NCBI GenBank assembly: GCA_031972135.1
Contig: DALYFH010000027.1
Span: 1-12,895 of the forward strand
DNA length: 12,895 nucleotides
Reading direction: 5' to 3'
Source: GWF sp031972135
GTDB taxonomy: Bacteria; Patescibacteriota; Microgenomatia; UBA1400; UBA12108
Each line of letters starts with the position of its first letter. Positions within the stretch are counted from its first letter, which is position 1. Positions 6,654 to 12,845 of the stretch are shown in pieces. The notes beneath the pieces are model-generated. The model was not told the DNA's origin and did not search any database. It was given only the letters and a program-made list of their open reading frames with translations. The position numbers and the translations under genes were made by a program.

Positions 6654-6863
6654 TAGGTGGGTTTAGTTACAGATTAGAGTAAATATATTACTAATCTCAC
6701 AGACACCCGAATATCTGCAGAATTTGAATGTGTGTCTTTCTTTCTATAATACTGAGTCATTTATTTATGGGGATAATTTTTAGAGGGCGATGATGTGTTG
6801 GATAATCAGACTTACATTAAAAGAATGGGATAGTTAAGCTTTGAACTTATAGAAATAAAAAAA
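6654..6863. other. 210-base spacer between trmD and the hydrolase gene
   Basis: AT-rich and without a convincing gene. It holds the hairpin at 6671-6697, and a longer-range repeat AGACAC (6701-6706) / GTGTCT (6732-6737) followed on the plus strand by a pyrimidine run (TTCTTTCT), with the palindrome TCTGCAGA (6714-6721) in its loop. TATAAT is at 6745-6750 on the plus strand. Downstream of that are only two tiny frames (ATG at 6767, 8 codons; ATG at 6790, 15 codons). A small plus-strand RNA starting near 6757 is possible but unsupported. Confidence 0.35.
6671..6697. repeat. Inverted repeat upstream of trmD
   Basis: AGATT (6671-6675) and AGTAA (6678-6682) pair with TTACT (6688-6692) and AATCT (6693-6697), with a two-base bulge and a five-base loop. 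It can equally be read as AGATTAG/CTAATCT. There is no T-run beside it on either strand, so it is not a standard terminator. It may be an operator, or an mRNA hairpin in the hydrolase-trmD spacer. Confidence 0.4.
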
Positions 6864-6879
6864 CTAGTCGTAGAGTTTT
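6857..6879 (-). terminator. Possible weak intrinsic terminator of the hydrolase gene
   Basis: On the minus strand, AAAACT and AGTTTT form a 6-bp stem around an eight-base loop, overlapping the TAG stop (6864-6866), and run straight into TTTTTTTATTTC. The stem is AT-rich, so termination may be poor and some transcripts could read toward trmD. Confidence 0.35.
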
Positions 6880-7655
6880 ATTCCACCCTTCGGGTCTGGG
6901 AAGTTCGGACGATCAGAAGCATTTTCTGCAAAAGCATAGAACGGTGCTTCGCTCATTATTCTACCATTGGCTTCACCTATAAACTGGTGACTACAATTAG
7001 GGATCATGAATAATTCTTTGCGGCTAGCCCCTGTCGCTAACCGATGGAATGTTCTACCAGCCTCTGGTCCAACTACTTCATCATCTTCGCCTTGGACAAC
7101 AATAATGTTTCCTCTAAACTTCTTCAGTCCTTGCTTTACATATTTTTCAGGCATATCCCCAGCTGGTGCGTATAATAATATTCCTTTAACTTCAGGGTAC
7201 TCGTGAGCTATGGCGGCGATTGCACCTCCACCTGCGGAAAATCCCATCATAAATACTTCTGGCTCTGGTTCGCCACAGATGGAAAAAGCATTCTCTCGTA
7301 CGTATTGAAGTGCTGCTCTAGGGTATAAATCTGGAAGGTAACCACCAATCTCGTGATATCCATGAGTACGAACTACCGCACCAAGCTTACTTTTCTGCAT
7401 GTGTGTAGCTAAATTTTTGTATTTGTCGGCGTATCCGCTAATGTCACCGTAAACTCCGGGAACGTTAATAATTACTCTCTTAGAGTTATTCGGGTGGACT
7501 GCCAGCTCAACCTTAACAGGAAACTCTTGACCTAGATATTTTCCGCGATTAAATTCATCGTCATTACTGGGGAATGAAAACATTCCTTCGAACGTCCTCA
7601 TAACTTCTCCCATGTATTGTTCTTCGTTACCAACTTTACCTTCTAGTTTAGTCAT
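6864..7655 (-). CDS. Alpha/beta-hydrolase-fold protein
   Basis: I use the ATG at 7655 (263 residues). The frame extends to a TTG at 7691, but that stretch holds a -35/-10-like promoter. Seen: the nucleophile elbow MGFSAGGG with Ser140, VQGEDDEVVGPEAG with Asp192 (or Asp191) as the acid, and PNCSHQF with His223 as the base: a complete Ser-Asp-His triad in the usual order. VIINVPGVYGD (61-71) is the early strand with the oxyanion loop, and RTHGYHE (97-102) follows it. There is no signal peptide and no membrane helix, so it is cytoplasmic. The fold covers esterases, thioesterases, lipases and peptidases; the substrate cannot be told. It is transcribed alone. Its codon use (TTA, ATT, GTA, AGA) is more AT-rich than the sugar genes. 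Confidence 0.8.
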   Translation of the reverse strand: MTKLEGKVGNEEQYMGEVMRTFEGMFSFPSNDDEFNRGKYLGQEFPVKVELAVHPNNSKRVIINVPGVYGDISGYADKYKNLATHMQKSKLGAVVRTHGYHEIGGYLPDLYPRAALQYVRENAFSICGEPEPEVFMMGFSAGGGAIAAIAHEYPEVKGILLYAPAGDMPEKYVKQGLKKFRGNIIVVQGEDDEVVGPEAGRTFHRLATGASRKELFMIPNCSHQFIGEANGRIMSEAPFYAFAENASDRPNFPDPKGGIKLYD

Positions 7656-7662
7656 AAACACG

Positions 7663-7691
7663 ATTTTAGCACTGCTCGCCTCCTTACGCAA
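7663..7691 (-). promoter_or_regulatory. Hydrolase promoter, extended -10 seven bases before the ATG
   Basis: On the minus strand: TTGCGT (7691-7686, first three bases consensus), 17-base spacer, TAAAAT preceded by TGC (TGCTAAAAT, 7671-7663), seven bases, then ATG at 7655. An AAGGAGG-like string (7684-7678) lies between the two boxes, too far from any in-frame ATG to act as a Shine-Dalgarno. Reading this stretch as promoter explains why the longer TTG-started frame is unlikely. Confidence 0.45.
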
Positions 7692-7732
7692 CTAACTATA
7701 GGGCAAAAATATCAAGATTAGAAATGTTATTA

Positions 7733-7771
7733 AGCTCAGTGTATTCACCCCTAACCCCTCTGCACTGAGCT
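7733..7771. repeat. Perfect 9-bp inverted repeat (stem-loop)
   Basis: AGCTCAGTG (7733-7741) pairs with CACTGAGCT (7763-7771). As plus-strand RNA the stem can extend by a U-G and an A-U pair (7742/7762, 7743/7761), leaving a 17-base C-rich loop that contains ACCCCT twice. The loop's AACCCCT (7753-7759) is the exact complement of AGGGGTT at 7870-7876, just before the kinase-gene -10. Candidate operator or non-coding RNA element. Confidence 0.45.
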
Positions 7772-7881
7772 GAAGAGGAGTACGGGGTACATGTAAAGTT
7801 GCTTCAAACTCAATAATAGAGTAGATATACATCTCCTCACTAAGTTAGCTCTGGGACCCTATTAACACTAGGGGTTGCGAG

Positions 7882-7887
7882 TATAAT
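7882..7887 (+). promoter_or_regulatory. -10 box of the kinase-like gene
   Basis: A perfect TATAAT, 16 bases before the ATG at 7904; the predicted leader is about 10 bases with no Shine-Dalgarno. No clear -35 at 16-18 bases upstream; that region is instead the CCCTA/TAGGG hairpin. Confidence 0.55.
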
Positions 7888-7903
7888 CCATATTAATTGA
7901 TTT

Positions 7904-8383
7904 ATGGTAAAAGCAGTAATACTCGGTTTAACAAATTCTGGCAAATCGACAGTAGCGTCGCGTCTTAAAGACCTGGGTTGGCCAGTGATTGAGGTAGACG
8001 ACATCGCCCAAGAAAAGAATAATGGGATCTGGCCAGAGAGTGAAGCAGTTTTGGACGTCTTATTTAACCAAGCAAACAATGAAGTAATTCTATATCCAGA
8101 TATAGTCTACGTCACATCTTTTCTAGATAGGTCAGACGTAGAGCAATTTTATAATGCCGGCTTTAAGATTATCGAACTACACGCTGCTTATGAAGAACTA
8201 AGAAAAAGAAGGATTGATCGTGATGGCTACCCTAAGGATAACTGGGAGCGCTTTGATCGCAACTACAACTACTATCAAAAACTTGTCCCCGACATTTCAA
8301 AATACTTTTCGCTATCCGTAGATACGACCAATGTAGATAGAGCCGAGCTCGCTGCAATTTTAGACAAAGAGTTGAGAAATTAA
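7904..8383 (+). CDS. P-loop kinase-like protein (adenylate/shikimate-kinase-type fold)
   Basis: A 159-residue protein that begins almost at once with a Walker A motif, GLTNSGKST (8-16), after a short strand (VKAVIL). The next strand gives VIEVDDIAQ (28-36), with acidic residues where small-molecule kinases hold substrate or magnesium. A later strand-helix (IIELHAAYEELRKRRIDRDGYP) ends in an Arg/Lys-rich stretch that looks like a LID, as in nucleoside-monophosphate-kinase folds. Size and order fit a small-molecule or nucleotide kinase in the cytoplasm, but I cannot name the substrate; predicted AAA-type ATPases annotated in similar genomes look alike. It has its own -10 and a 27-base gap to the Nudix gene, so the two could share some transcription. 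Confidence 0.75.
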   Translation: MVKAVILGLTNSGKSTVASRLKDLGWPVIEVDDIAQEKNNGIWPESEAVLDVLFNQANNEVILYPDIVYVTSFLDRSDVEQFYNAGFKIIELHAAYEELRKRRIDRDGYPKDNWERFDRNYNYYQKLVPDISKYFSLSVDTTNVDRAELAAILDKELRN

Positions 8384-8394
8384 ATTAACTCGTA

Positions 8395-8403
8395 TGTTAG
8401 ACT
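8395..8403 (+). promoter_or_regulatory. Weak extended -10 before the Nudix gene
   Basis: TGTTAGACT fits TGnTAnnnT and ends seven bases before the ATG at 8411, the same spacing as at trmD and the hydrolase gene. The hexamer itself (TAGACT) is poor and no -35 is clear. Listed because of its position. Confidence 0.25.
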
Positions 8404-8410
8404 TTGATTA

Positions 8411-8941
8411 ATGAATAAATCGGCTTGGGACGAAATAGAAAAAATCTACTCTCTCCCTCACATTGACCAAAGTACTATCTCCCAGTTTCGTTCGCTAAAG
8501 TCCGACCAAGAGTCCCATACCAAAGGTGAAGGTAACGCGCGTCACTACTGTTCGTTTTTCCTACCCTATGATAAAACAACTAACAAAATCTATTTATGTC
8601 ACCACATCAAAGCCGATGATTGGATCCCACCAGGCGGACATATCGAGCCTGGCGAGACTCCTAGCGATGCGGCAGTCAGAGAGATGAAAGAAGAGCTAAA
8701 TGTAGATATAACAAAGTCGCAGCTCGAAACCTGGAATCTAAGTGTCAAAGAAATCAATCGTCCAGAGTCCGGCTGTATGGCCCACTATGACGTCTGGCAT
8801 CTCGTTAACATTAATGAGCAAATATTTGATTATGACCCTCGTGAGTATCATGATGCAGGCTGGTTTAGTATCCCAGATGGGGTAGAAAAGATCGCCAAGA
8901 ACCCAGATTTTGCTATAATAATAACTAGCTTAATATCATGA
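8411..8941 (+). CDS. Nudix hydrolase
   Basis: A 176-residue protein with a Nudix box starting at Gly76 in PPGGHIEPGE: G76-x5-E82-x7-R90-E91-M92-x-E94-E95-x-N97-V98. All the acidic residues that bind Mg2+ are present; only the box's second Gly is replaced by Asn97, which many family members tolerate. The domain covers about 44-170, preceded by some 40 residues without a recognisable motif. Nudix enzymes hydrolyse nucleoside diphosphates linked to another group (dNTPs, nucleotide sugars, NADH, capped RNA); the substrate is not visible here. It ends in TGA. The end of its reading frame contains a -10-like sequence for the next gene. The sugar-nucleotide surroundings make a nucleotide-sugar substrate possible, but that is only association. 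Confidence 0.9.
   Translation: MNKSAWDEIEKIYSLPHIDQSTISQFRSLKSDQESHTKGEGNARHYCSFFLPYDKTTNKIYLCHHIKADDWIPPGGHIEPGETPSDAAVREMKEELNVDITKSQLETWNLSVKEINRPESGCMAHYDVWHLVNINEQIFDYDPREYHDAGWFSIPDGVEKIAKNPDFAIIITSLIS
8911..8919 (+). promoter_or_regulatory. Extended -10 upstream of the 195-residue orphan
   Basis: TGCTATAAT, a perfect TGn-TATAAT, lies in the last codons of the Nudix gene. It would start an RNA near 8926 with a leader of about 40 bases before the ATG at 8967. Coding constraint (Phe-Ala-Ile-Ile codons) could also produce it by chance. Confidence 0.4.
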
Positions 8942-8966
8942 TCGTAAGAGATCAGAAAGTCGAGAT

Positions 8967-9554
8967 ATGGCTAGATCTATTCAAAGCGAATTAATCACTT
9001 TAAGAGAAGAGGTGCGACCATACGGGATTTTACATGGTTTGGTGGAACTATTTGCACATGCACCAAAAGATGGTGCTTTTAGATCACCCAAAGAAGTACT
9101 CGAAATGGCAAGATTAGAAGCAATAAAAAATGCTAAACAGACTGAAGGTATTTTGGTTAGGCTATTAGCATCAAATAAGCTAAGAAGAGTAATAGTTCAA
9201 CAAGCAAATACAGCTCGTGTGGACGTAGACGGTCAGAATATCTATAAACACCCGCTATTAACTGTAGCTACAGGGTCAAATACATTGGCTAATCTATCAC
9301 TAGTGTCACTTGAAGAGGACGCAATATCGAAAGTCGAGCAGAGACCGCAACTTGTGTTATTGAGTACTGGCGAAGCTCCGATTAGTGAAGATTTTAACGA
9401 GAAACATATAGCATGGCAACATTCATTTTTCACTATTATTAACCCCGATGCTGTACCAAGTAGTAGCGCATTACTCCAGTGTGGTCCACGAAGCCAACGA
9501 GAAGTTGGTGAGACTCCCACAATTATCTGCTTCGCGTCTTCTGGAAAATATTGA
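8967..9554 (+). CDS. Hypothetical protein
   Basis: I do not recognise this 195-residue protein. Residues 1-75 are helix-rich (SELITLREEV, SPKEVLEMARLEAIKNAKQTEGILVRLLASNKL) and could be a helix-turn-helix-like or winged-helix-like region, but no signature confirms this. The middle (85-110) looks beta-rich. The C-terminal third is poor in charge and ends in a Ser/Gly-rich stretch (EVGETPTIICFASSGKY). There is no signal peptide or membrane segment. Base composition is AT-rich compared with ugd (about 35% GC in the line 9121-9180). It stands alone, with a possible promoter in the previous gene and a 68-base gap to ugd. Weak GAG near 8960 is the only ribosome-binding candidate. The uninterrupted frame and consistent codon pattern are why I call it a gene. 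Confidence 0.6.
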   Translation: MARSIQSELITLREEVRPYGILHGLVELFAHAPKDGAFRSPKEVLEMARLEAIKNAKQTEGILVRLLASNKLRRVIVQQANTARVDVDGQNIYKHPLLTVATGSNTLANLSLVSLEEDAISKVEQRPQLVLLSTGEAPISEDFNEKHIAWQHSFFTIINPDAVPSSSALLQCGPRSQREVGETPTIICFASSGKY

Positions 9555-9613
9555 GGGTCTAGCAAGTAAGCGGCTATAGTCTAATCTATATATAACACTT
9601 GATGTGCTATCAT
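9551..9613 (+). promoter_or_regulatory. ugd promoter region with two candidate -10 boxes
   Basis: Candidate 1: TTGAGG (9551-9556), 18-base spacer, TATAGT (9575-9580), giving a leader of about 36 bases. Candidate 2: TGCTATCAT (9605-9613), an extended -10 nine bases before the ATG at 9623, giving a leaderless message. GGAG at 9618-9621 is one base from the ATG, too close to work as a Shine-Dalgarno, which favours candidate 2 or both. Confidence 0.4.
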
Positions 9614-9622
9614 AATCGGAGT

Positions 9623-10912
9623 ATGAAAATAACGTGTATCGGGACAGGTTTTGTTGGTGTCGTAACTACTGCGGTGCTCGCCAAGCTAGGTAACGAGGTT
9701 GTAGGTTTAGATATAGACGAAAATAAAATTGCCAAACTCAAAGAGGGGATCGTTCCATTTTTTGAGCCAGGTTTATCTGAGCTACTTATAGAAACTCAAA
9801 AAAGCGGCAACCTGACCTTTACGACCGATTACTCAGTAGCCGTCCCTGGATCCGATGTTGTTATGATCATGGTCGGGACCCCTAGTGCCCCTGATGGCTC
9901 TGCAGATCTTAGGTTTGTTGAGAGTGTAGCCAAAAGTATAGCCCCACATCTCATGGATAATGCCGTAGTAGTAGTCAAGAGTACAGTGCCACCAGGCACC
10001 AATAAGCATGTTAGAGAGATAATTAGTGCAAACTGTGACAAAACTTTTCACATGGCCTCAGTCCCCGAATTCCTCAAAGAAGGGACAGCAGTCGACGATA
10101 CTCTCCATCCAGACCGAGTCGTAATCGGCGTCGAGAGTGACTTTGCCAAAGAGGTGCTTACCAAGCTCCATCTGCCACTCACCAAAAACATCCTCGTCAT
10201 GAATCCCGAGAGTGCCCAGATGACCAAATATGCTGCCAATAACTATCTCGCTACTAGGATTACCTTTATCAATCAGATTGCCGACTTATGTGAATATAAT
10301 GGTGCCGATATCGAAGAAGTGATCAAAGGGATCGGGGCTGATCGCCGCATTGGAGCGCAGTACTGGTACCCAGGTCTCGGATACGGTGGTTCGTGTTTCC
10401 CCAAAGATGTCAAAGAAATGGCAGCATATGCCAAAAAAGTGGGTGAAAATAATAGTCTCTTTATAACTATTGATGATCTAAATGAAAAAAGAATCGAGAA
10501 AAAGTTTGCAGTGTATAGTCAGGAGATTGGTACATTTAAAGACAAAACTGTGGCTGTACTAGGACTTTCATTCAAAAAGAACACCAATGACACGCGTGTC
10601 GCTCCCTCACTCGCAGTTATTCCCTGGCTCCAGTGTCAGGGTGCTACAGTCCGCGCTACCGATCCACAGGCAGTAGAAGAAGCTAGAGCACTCCTCCCAG
10701 ATAGCATTATTTACACCCAGACTGCCTACGAAGCAGCAACAGGCGCTGATGTCTTGATCCTGCTAGTTGAGTGGGATGACTACACCAGTCTCGACTTTGC
10801 CAAACTCCAATCAGTCATGCAACAAAACCCCGTATTTATTGATACTCGTAATCAATACGCGTCCAATCAGGTCGAGCCATATGGCTTTAAATATCTGGGT
10901 GTAGGTAGATAA
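9623..10912 (+). CDS. ugd: UDP-glucose 6-dehydrogenase
   Basis: Oxidises UDP-glucose twice with NAD+ to UDP-glucuronate in the cytoplasm. I chose the ATG at 9623 (429 residues) because MKITCIGTGFVG is the family's usual start; the frame reaches back to a TTG at 9599 but the extra residues are not family-like. Seen: GTGFVG (7-12) for NAD, FFEPGL (46-51), VGTPSAPDGSADL (84-96), VVKSTVPPGT (117-126), VPEFLKEGTAVDD (147-159), MTKYAANNY (200-208) with Lys202, GLGYGGSCFPKD with catalytic Cys258, and the C-terminal domain with GLSFKKNTNDTR. The length and motifs are complete. The next gene starts three bases after the stop, so ugd heads a second nucleotide-sugar operon. GDP-mannose 6-dehydrogenase is a relative, but the motifs fit Ugd better. 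Confidence 0.93.
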   Translation: MKITCIGTGFVGVVTTAVLAKLGNEVVGLDIDENKIAKLKEGIVPFFEPGLSELLIETQKSGNLTFTTDYSVAVPGSDVVMIMVGTPSAPDGSADLRFVESVAKSIAPHLMDNAVVVVKSTVPPGTNKHVREIISANCDKTFHMASVPEFLKEGTAVDDTLHPDRVVIGVESDFAKEVLTKLHLPLTKNILVMNPESAQMTKYAANNYLATRITFINQIADLCEYNGADIEEVIKGIGADRRIGAQYWYPGLGYGGSCFPKDVKEMAAYAKKVGENNSLFITIDDLNEKRIEKKFAVYSQEIGTFKDKTVAVLGLSFKKNTNDTRVAPSLAVIPWLQCQGATVRATDPQAVEEARALLPDSIIYTQTAYEAATGADVLILLVEWDDYTSLDFAKLQSVMQQNPVFIDTRNQYASNQVEPYGFKYLGVGR

Positions 10913-10915
10913 GCT

Positions 10916-11875
10916 ATGACAAAAAAAATCTTAATTACAGGTGCTGGTGGGTTTGTGGGTAGCTACTTAATCAAAGAACTCCAAAAAGATCCTAACAATG
11001 AGATCTACGGCTCAGTCTACAAATCATCGAGTGATATAACCAATCTCTTGCCGCATGATCACATTTTAGCTGGAGATCTAACACAAAAAGAAGTAGCAGT
11101 TAGTCACATCAAAGCATCCATGCCAGATGTTATTTATCACCTCGCTGCACTCTCAGTCGTCCACAATAGTACGGTAAATGCGCTAGCTACTCTGCAGGGT
11201 AACACCGCTATCTCATACAATCTATTTGAGGCAATTCGCGAACACTCTAAGAGCTCTCGCACTATCGCTATCTGCTCAGCAAATGTTTATGGCTCGGTAG
11301 ATCCAAAAAATATTCCCACTAGCGAGTCGGTCTGCTTTAGACCACTAAACCCCTACGCAGTGAGTAAAATCACTCAGGAGATGATCGCACAACAGGCGCA
11401 TCTCTCCTACGGACTCGATGTAGTTATAGTCCGTCCCTTTAACCATAGTGGTCCAGGGCAAACAGATGATTTTGTCTTACCCAAACTAGCCAAAAAAGTA
11501 GTCGCTATTGAGCAAGAGAGCACACTCCCTGAGCTCGAACTAGGTGGCGGGAGCGCGATCCGCGACTGGACAGACGTACGTGACATGGTCAAAGCTTATG
11601 TCTTAGTCGCTGGTACCGGCTTGAGTGGTGAAATCTACAACATTGGCTCAGGTGTTGGCACCAGTATTAGGGCAGTCGCCGATATCTTTGTCTCACTCTC
11701 AAAGAAGCCATTCCAGATAATAGAGAAGCCCGAATTGTCCCGAACCTCAGATGTGCCAGTGCTCGTTGCGGACATCACAAAATTTAAAGAACTAACTGGA
11801 TATTTCCCTCTTATCTCGCTAGAGCGGACTATTTCAGATATACTAGAGTACGAAAGGAAAAATTATGGCAAATAA
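10916..11875 (+). CDS. rmd: GDP-6-deoxy-D-mannose reductase (GDP-4-keto-6-deoxymannose reductase)
   Basis: A 319-residue SDR. Rmd reduces the GDP-4-keto-6-deoxymannose made by Gmd to GDP-D-rhamnose with NAD(P)H. Seen: GAGGFVG (9-15), YHLAALSVV (74-82), CSANVYG (120-126) with Ser121, NPYAVSK with Tyr147-xxx-Lys151, then RPFNHSGPGQ (173-182) and RDWTDVRDMVKAY, the two segments that most clearly mark Rmd. The absence of an SGSCLYP-type motif speaks against GDP-fucose synthase (Fcl). It lies between ugd (three-base gap) and gmd (11-base overlap), and the gmd partner supports the call. The enzyme could accept a related 4-keto sugar. Confidence 0.85.
   Translation: MTKKILITGAGGFVGSYLIKELQKDPNNEIYGSVYKSSSDITNLLPHDHILAGDLTQKEVAVSHIKASMPDVIYHLAALSVVHNSTVNALATLQGNTAISYNLFEAIREHSKSSRTIAICSANVYGSVDPKNIPTSESVCFRPLNPYAVSKITQEMIAQQAHLSYGLDVVIVRPFNHSGPGQTDDFVLPKLAKKVVAIEQESTLPELELGGGSAIRDWTDVRDMVKAYVLVAGTGLSGEIYNIGSGVGTSIRAVADIFVSLSKKPFQIIEKPELSRTSDVPVLVADITKFKELTGYFPLISLERTISDILEYERKNYGK
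11853..11858 (+). promoter_or_regulatory. gmd Shine-Dalgarno sequence inside rmd
   Basis: AAAGGA, six bases before the gmd ATG at 11865 and within the last codons of rmd. It supports translation of gmd from the same message. Confidence 0.65.
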
Positions 11876-12839
11876 AAGAGCACTTATCACCGGTATCACT
11901 GGTCAGGATGGTAGCTACCTCGCAGAGTTACTCCTCGAAAAAGGCTACGAAGTATATGGTCTGACACGTCGGACCAGCACTCCCAACCACTCACGCATAA
12001 GCCATATCGTGGACCAGATCCACATGATCTCAGGGGACCTACTAGATCAATACTCACTATTTAGAGCGATCCAAGAAGCCGATCCCGATGAGATCTACAA
12101 CCTAGCCGCACAGAGTTTTGTCAAAGCCAGTTGGGAGCAGCCCATGTTCACAGGTGAGAGTACCGCGCTCGGTGTCACCCGCATGCTTGATGCTATGCGC
12201 ATGAGCAAACCCAGTGCAAAATTTTACCAAGCTAGTAGCAGTGAGATGTTTGGCAAAGTCGTTGAGATCCCTCAAAAAGAGAGCACACCTTTCTATCCTC
12301 GCTCCCCATACGGTGTCGCCAAAGTCTATGGTCACTGGATCACCGTCAACTACCGCGAGAGTTATGATCTCTTTGCCGTCTCCGGTATCCTCTTTAATCA
12401 CGAATCCCCTAGGAGAGGTCTCGAGTTTGTAACCAGGAAGATCAGCAACAGTGTGGCACGCATTAAGCACGGCAAACAGGACAAAATCTATCTCGGTAAC
12501 CCTGATGCCAAAAGAGATTGGGGATACGCCAAAGATTACGTTGAGATGATGCATCTCATGCTCCAGCAAGATACTCCAGACGATTATGTGATCGCAACTG
12601 GTGAGACACATGAGGTCAGAGAATTTGTCGAAAAAGCCTTTGCTGTTGCCGGGATCAAAAACTGGGAAGACAAAGTAGTCTGGAATGATCCTCACTTTGC
12701 TCGTCCAGCCGAAGTCGATCATTTAATCGGAGACCCCGCAAAAGCCAAAGCCCGGCTCGGTTGGGTACCCAAAACTAGTTTTGACGAACTAGTTAGGTTA
12801 ATGGTCGAGTCCGATATAGAAATCGAAGCTAAAACATAA
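11865..12839 (+). CDS. gmd: GDP-mannose 4,6-dehydratase
   Basis: A 324-residue SDR of normal length that converts GDP-D-mannose to GDP-4-keto-6-deoxy-D-mannose. Seen: ITGITGQDGSYLAELLL (8-24), the Gmd-type NADP loop; RRTST (35-39) that contacts the cofactor phosphate; NLAAQSFVKASWEQP (79-93); SSSEMFGK (124-131) with Glu127 as the active acid/base and Ser in the place of the catalytic Thr (common in bacterial members); SPYGVAKVYGHW with Tyr149-xxx-Lys153; GILFNHESPRRG, which is nearly diagnostic; and GNPDAKRDWGYAKDYVE. It overlaps rmd by 11 bases and the following SDR starts six bases after its stop. Together Gmd and Rmd make GDP-D-rhamnose. GDP-mannose itself must come from genes outside the window. 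Confidence 0.96.
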   Translation: MANKRALITGITGQDGSYLAELLLEKGYEVYGLTRRTSTPNHSRISHIVDQIHMISGDLLDQYSLFRAIQEADPDEIYNLAAQSFVKASWEQPMFTGESTALGVTRMLDAMRMSKPSAKFYQASSSEMFGKVVEIPQKESTPFYPRSPYGVAKVYGHWITVNYRESYDLFAVSGILFNHESPRRGLEFVTRKISNSVARIKHGKQDKIYLGNPDAKRDWGYAKDYVEMMHLMLQQDTPDDYVIATGETHEVREFVEKAFAVAGIKNWEDKVVWNDPHFARPAEVDHLIGDPAKAKARLGWVPKTSFDELVRLMVESDIEIEAKT

Positions 12840-12845
12840 AATTTT

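Larger units (their letters stand above)
7692..7903. other. Divergent structured spacer
   Basis: About 210 bases between the divergent hydrolase and kinase-like genes, with no gene seen. It carries a perfect 9-bp inverted repeat, a second small hairpin CCCTA/TAGGG (7857-7861 / 7869-7873), the short repeat GTAC-GGG-GTAC (7780-7790 region) and the kinase-gene -10. Because the genes diverge, these are not expected to be terminators. Confidence 0.5.

Noticed and set aside
6767..6837. Two tiny frames (8 and 15 codons) after a TATAAT, considered as a leader peptide.
   Set aside because: No suitable ribosome-binding site, no repeated codon pattern typical of attenuation, and no plus-strand gene follows.
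7733..7771. The 9-bp inverted repeat as a rho-independent terminator.
   Set aside because: It lies between divergent genes and has no T-run on either side.
12102..12722. A 206-residue open frame on the minus strand opposite gmd.
   Set aside because: It is antisense to a full, motif-complete gmd; its peptide matches no family and it has no promoter or ribosome-binding site. The same holds for the minus-strand frame at 4534-4980 opposite the RmlD-like gene.
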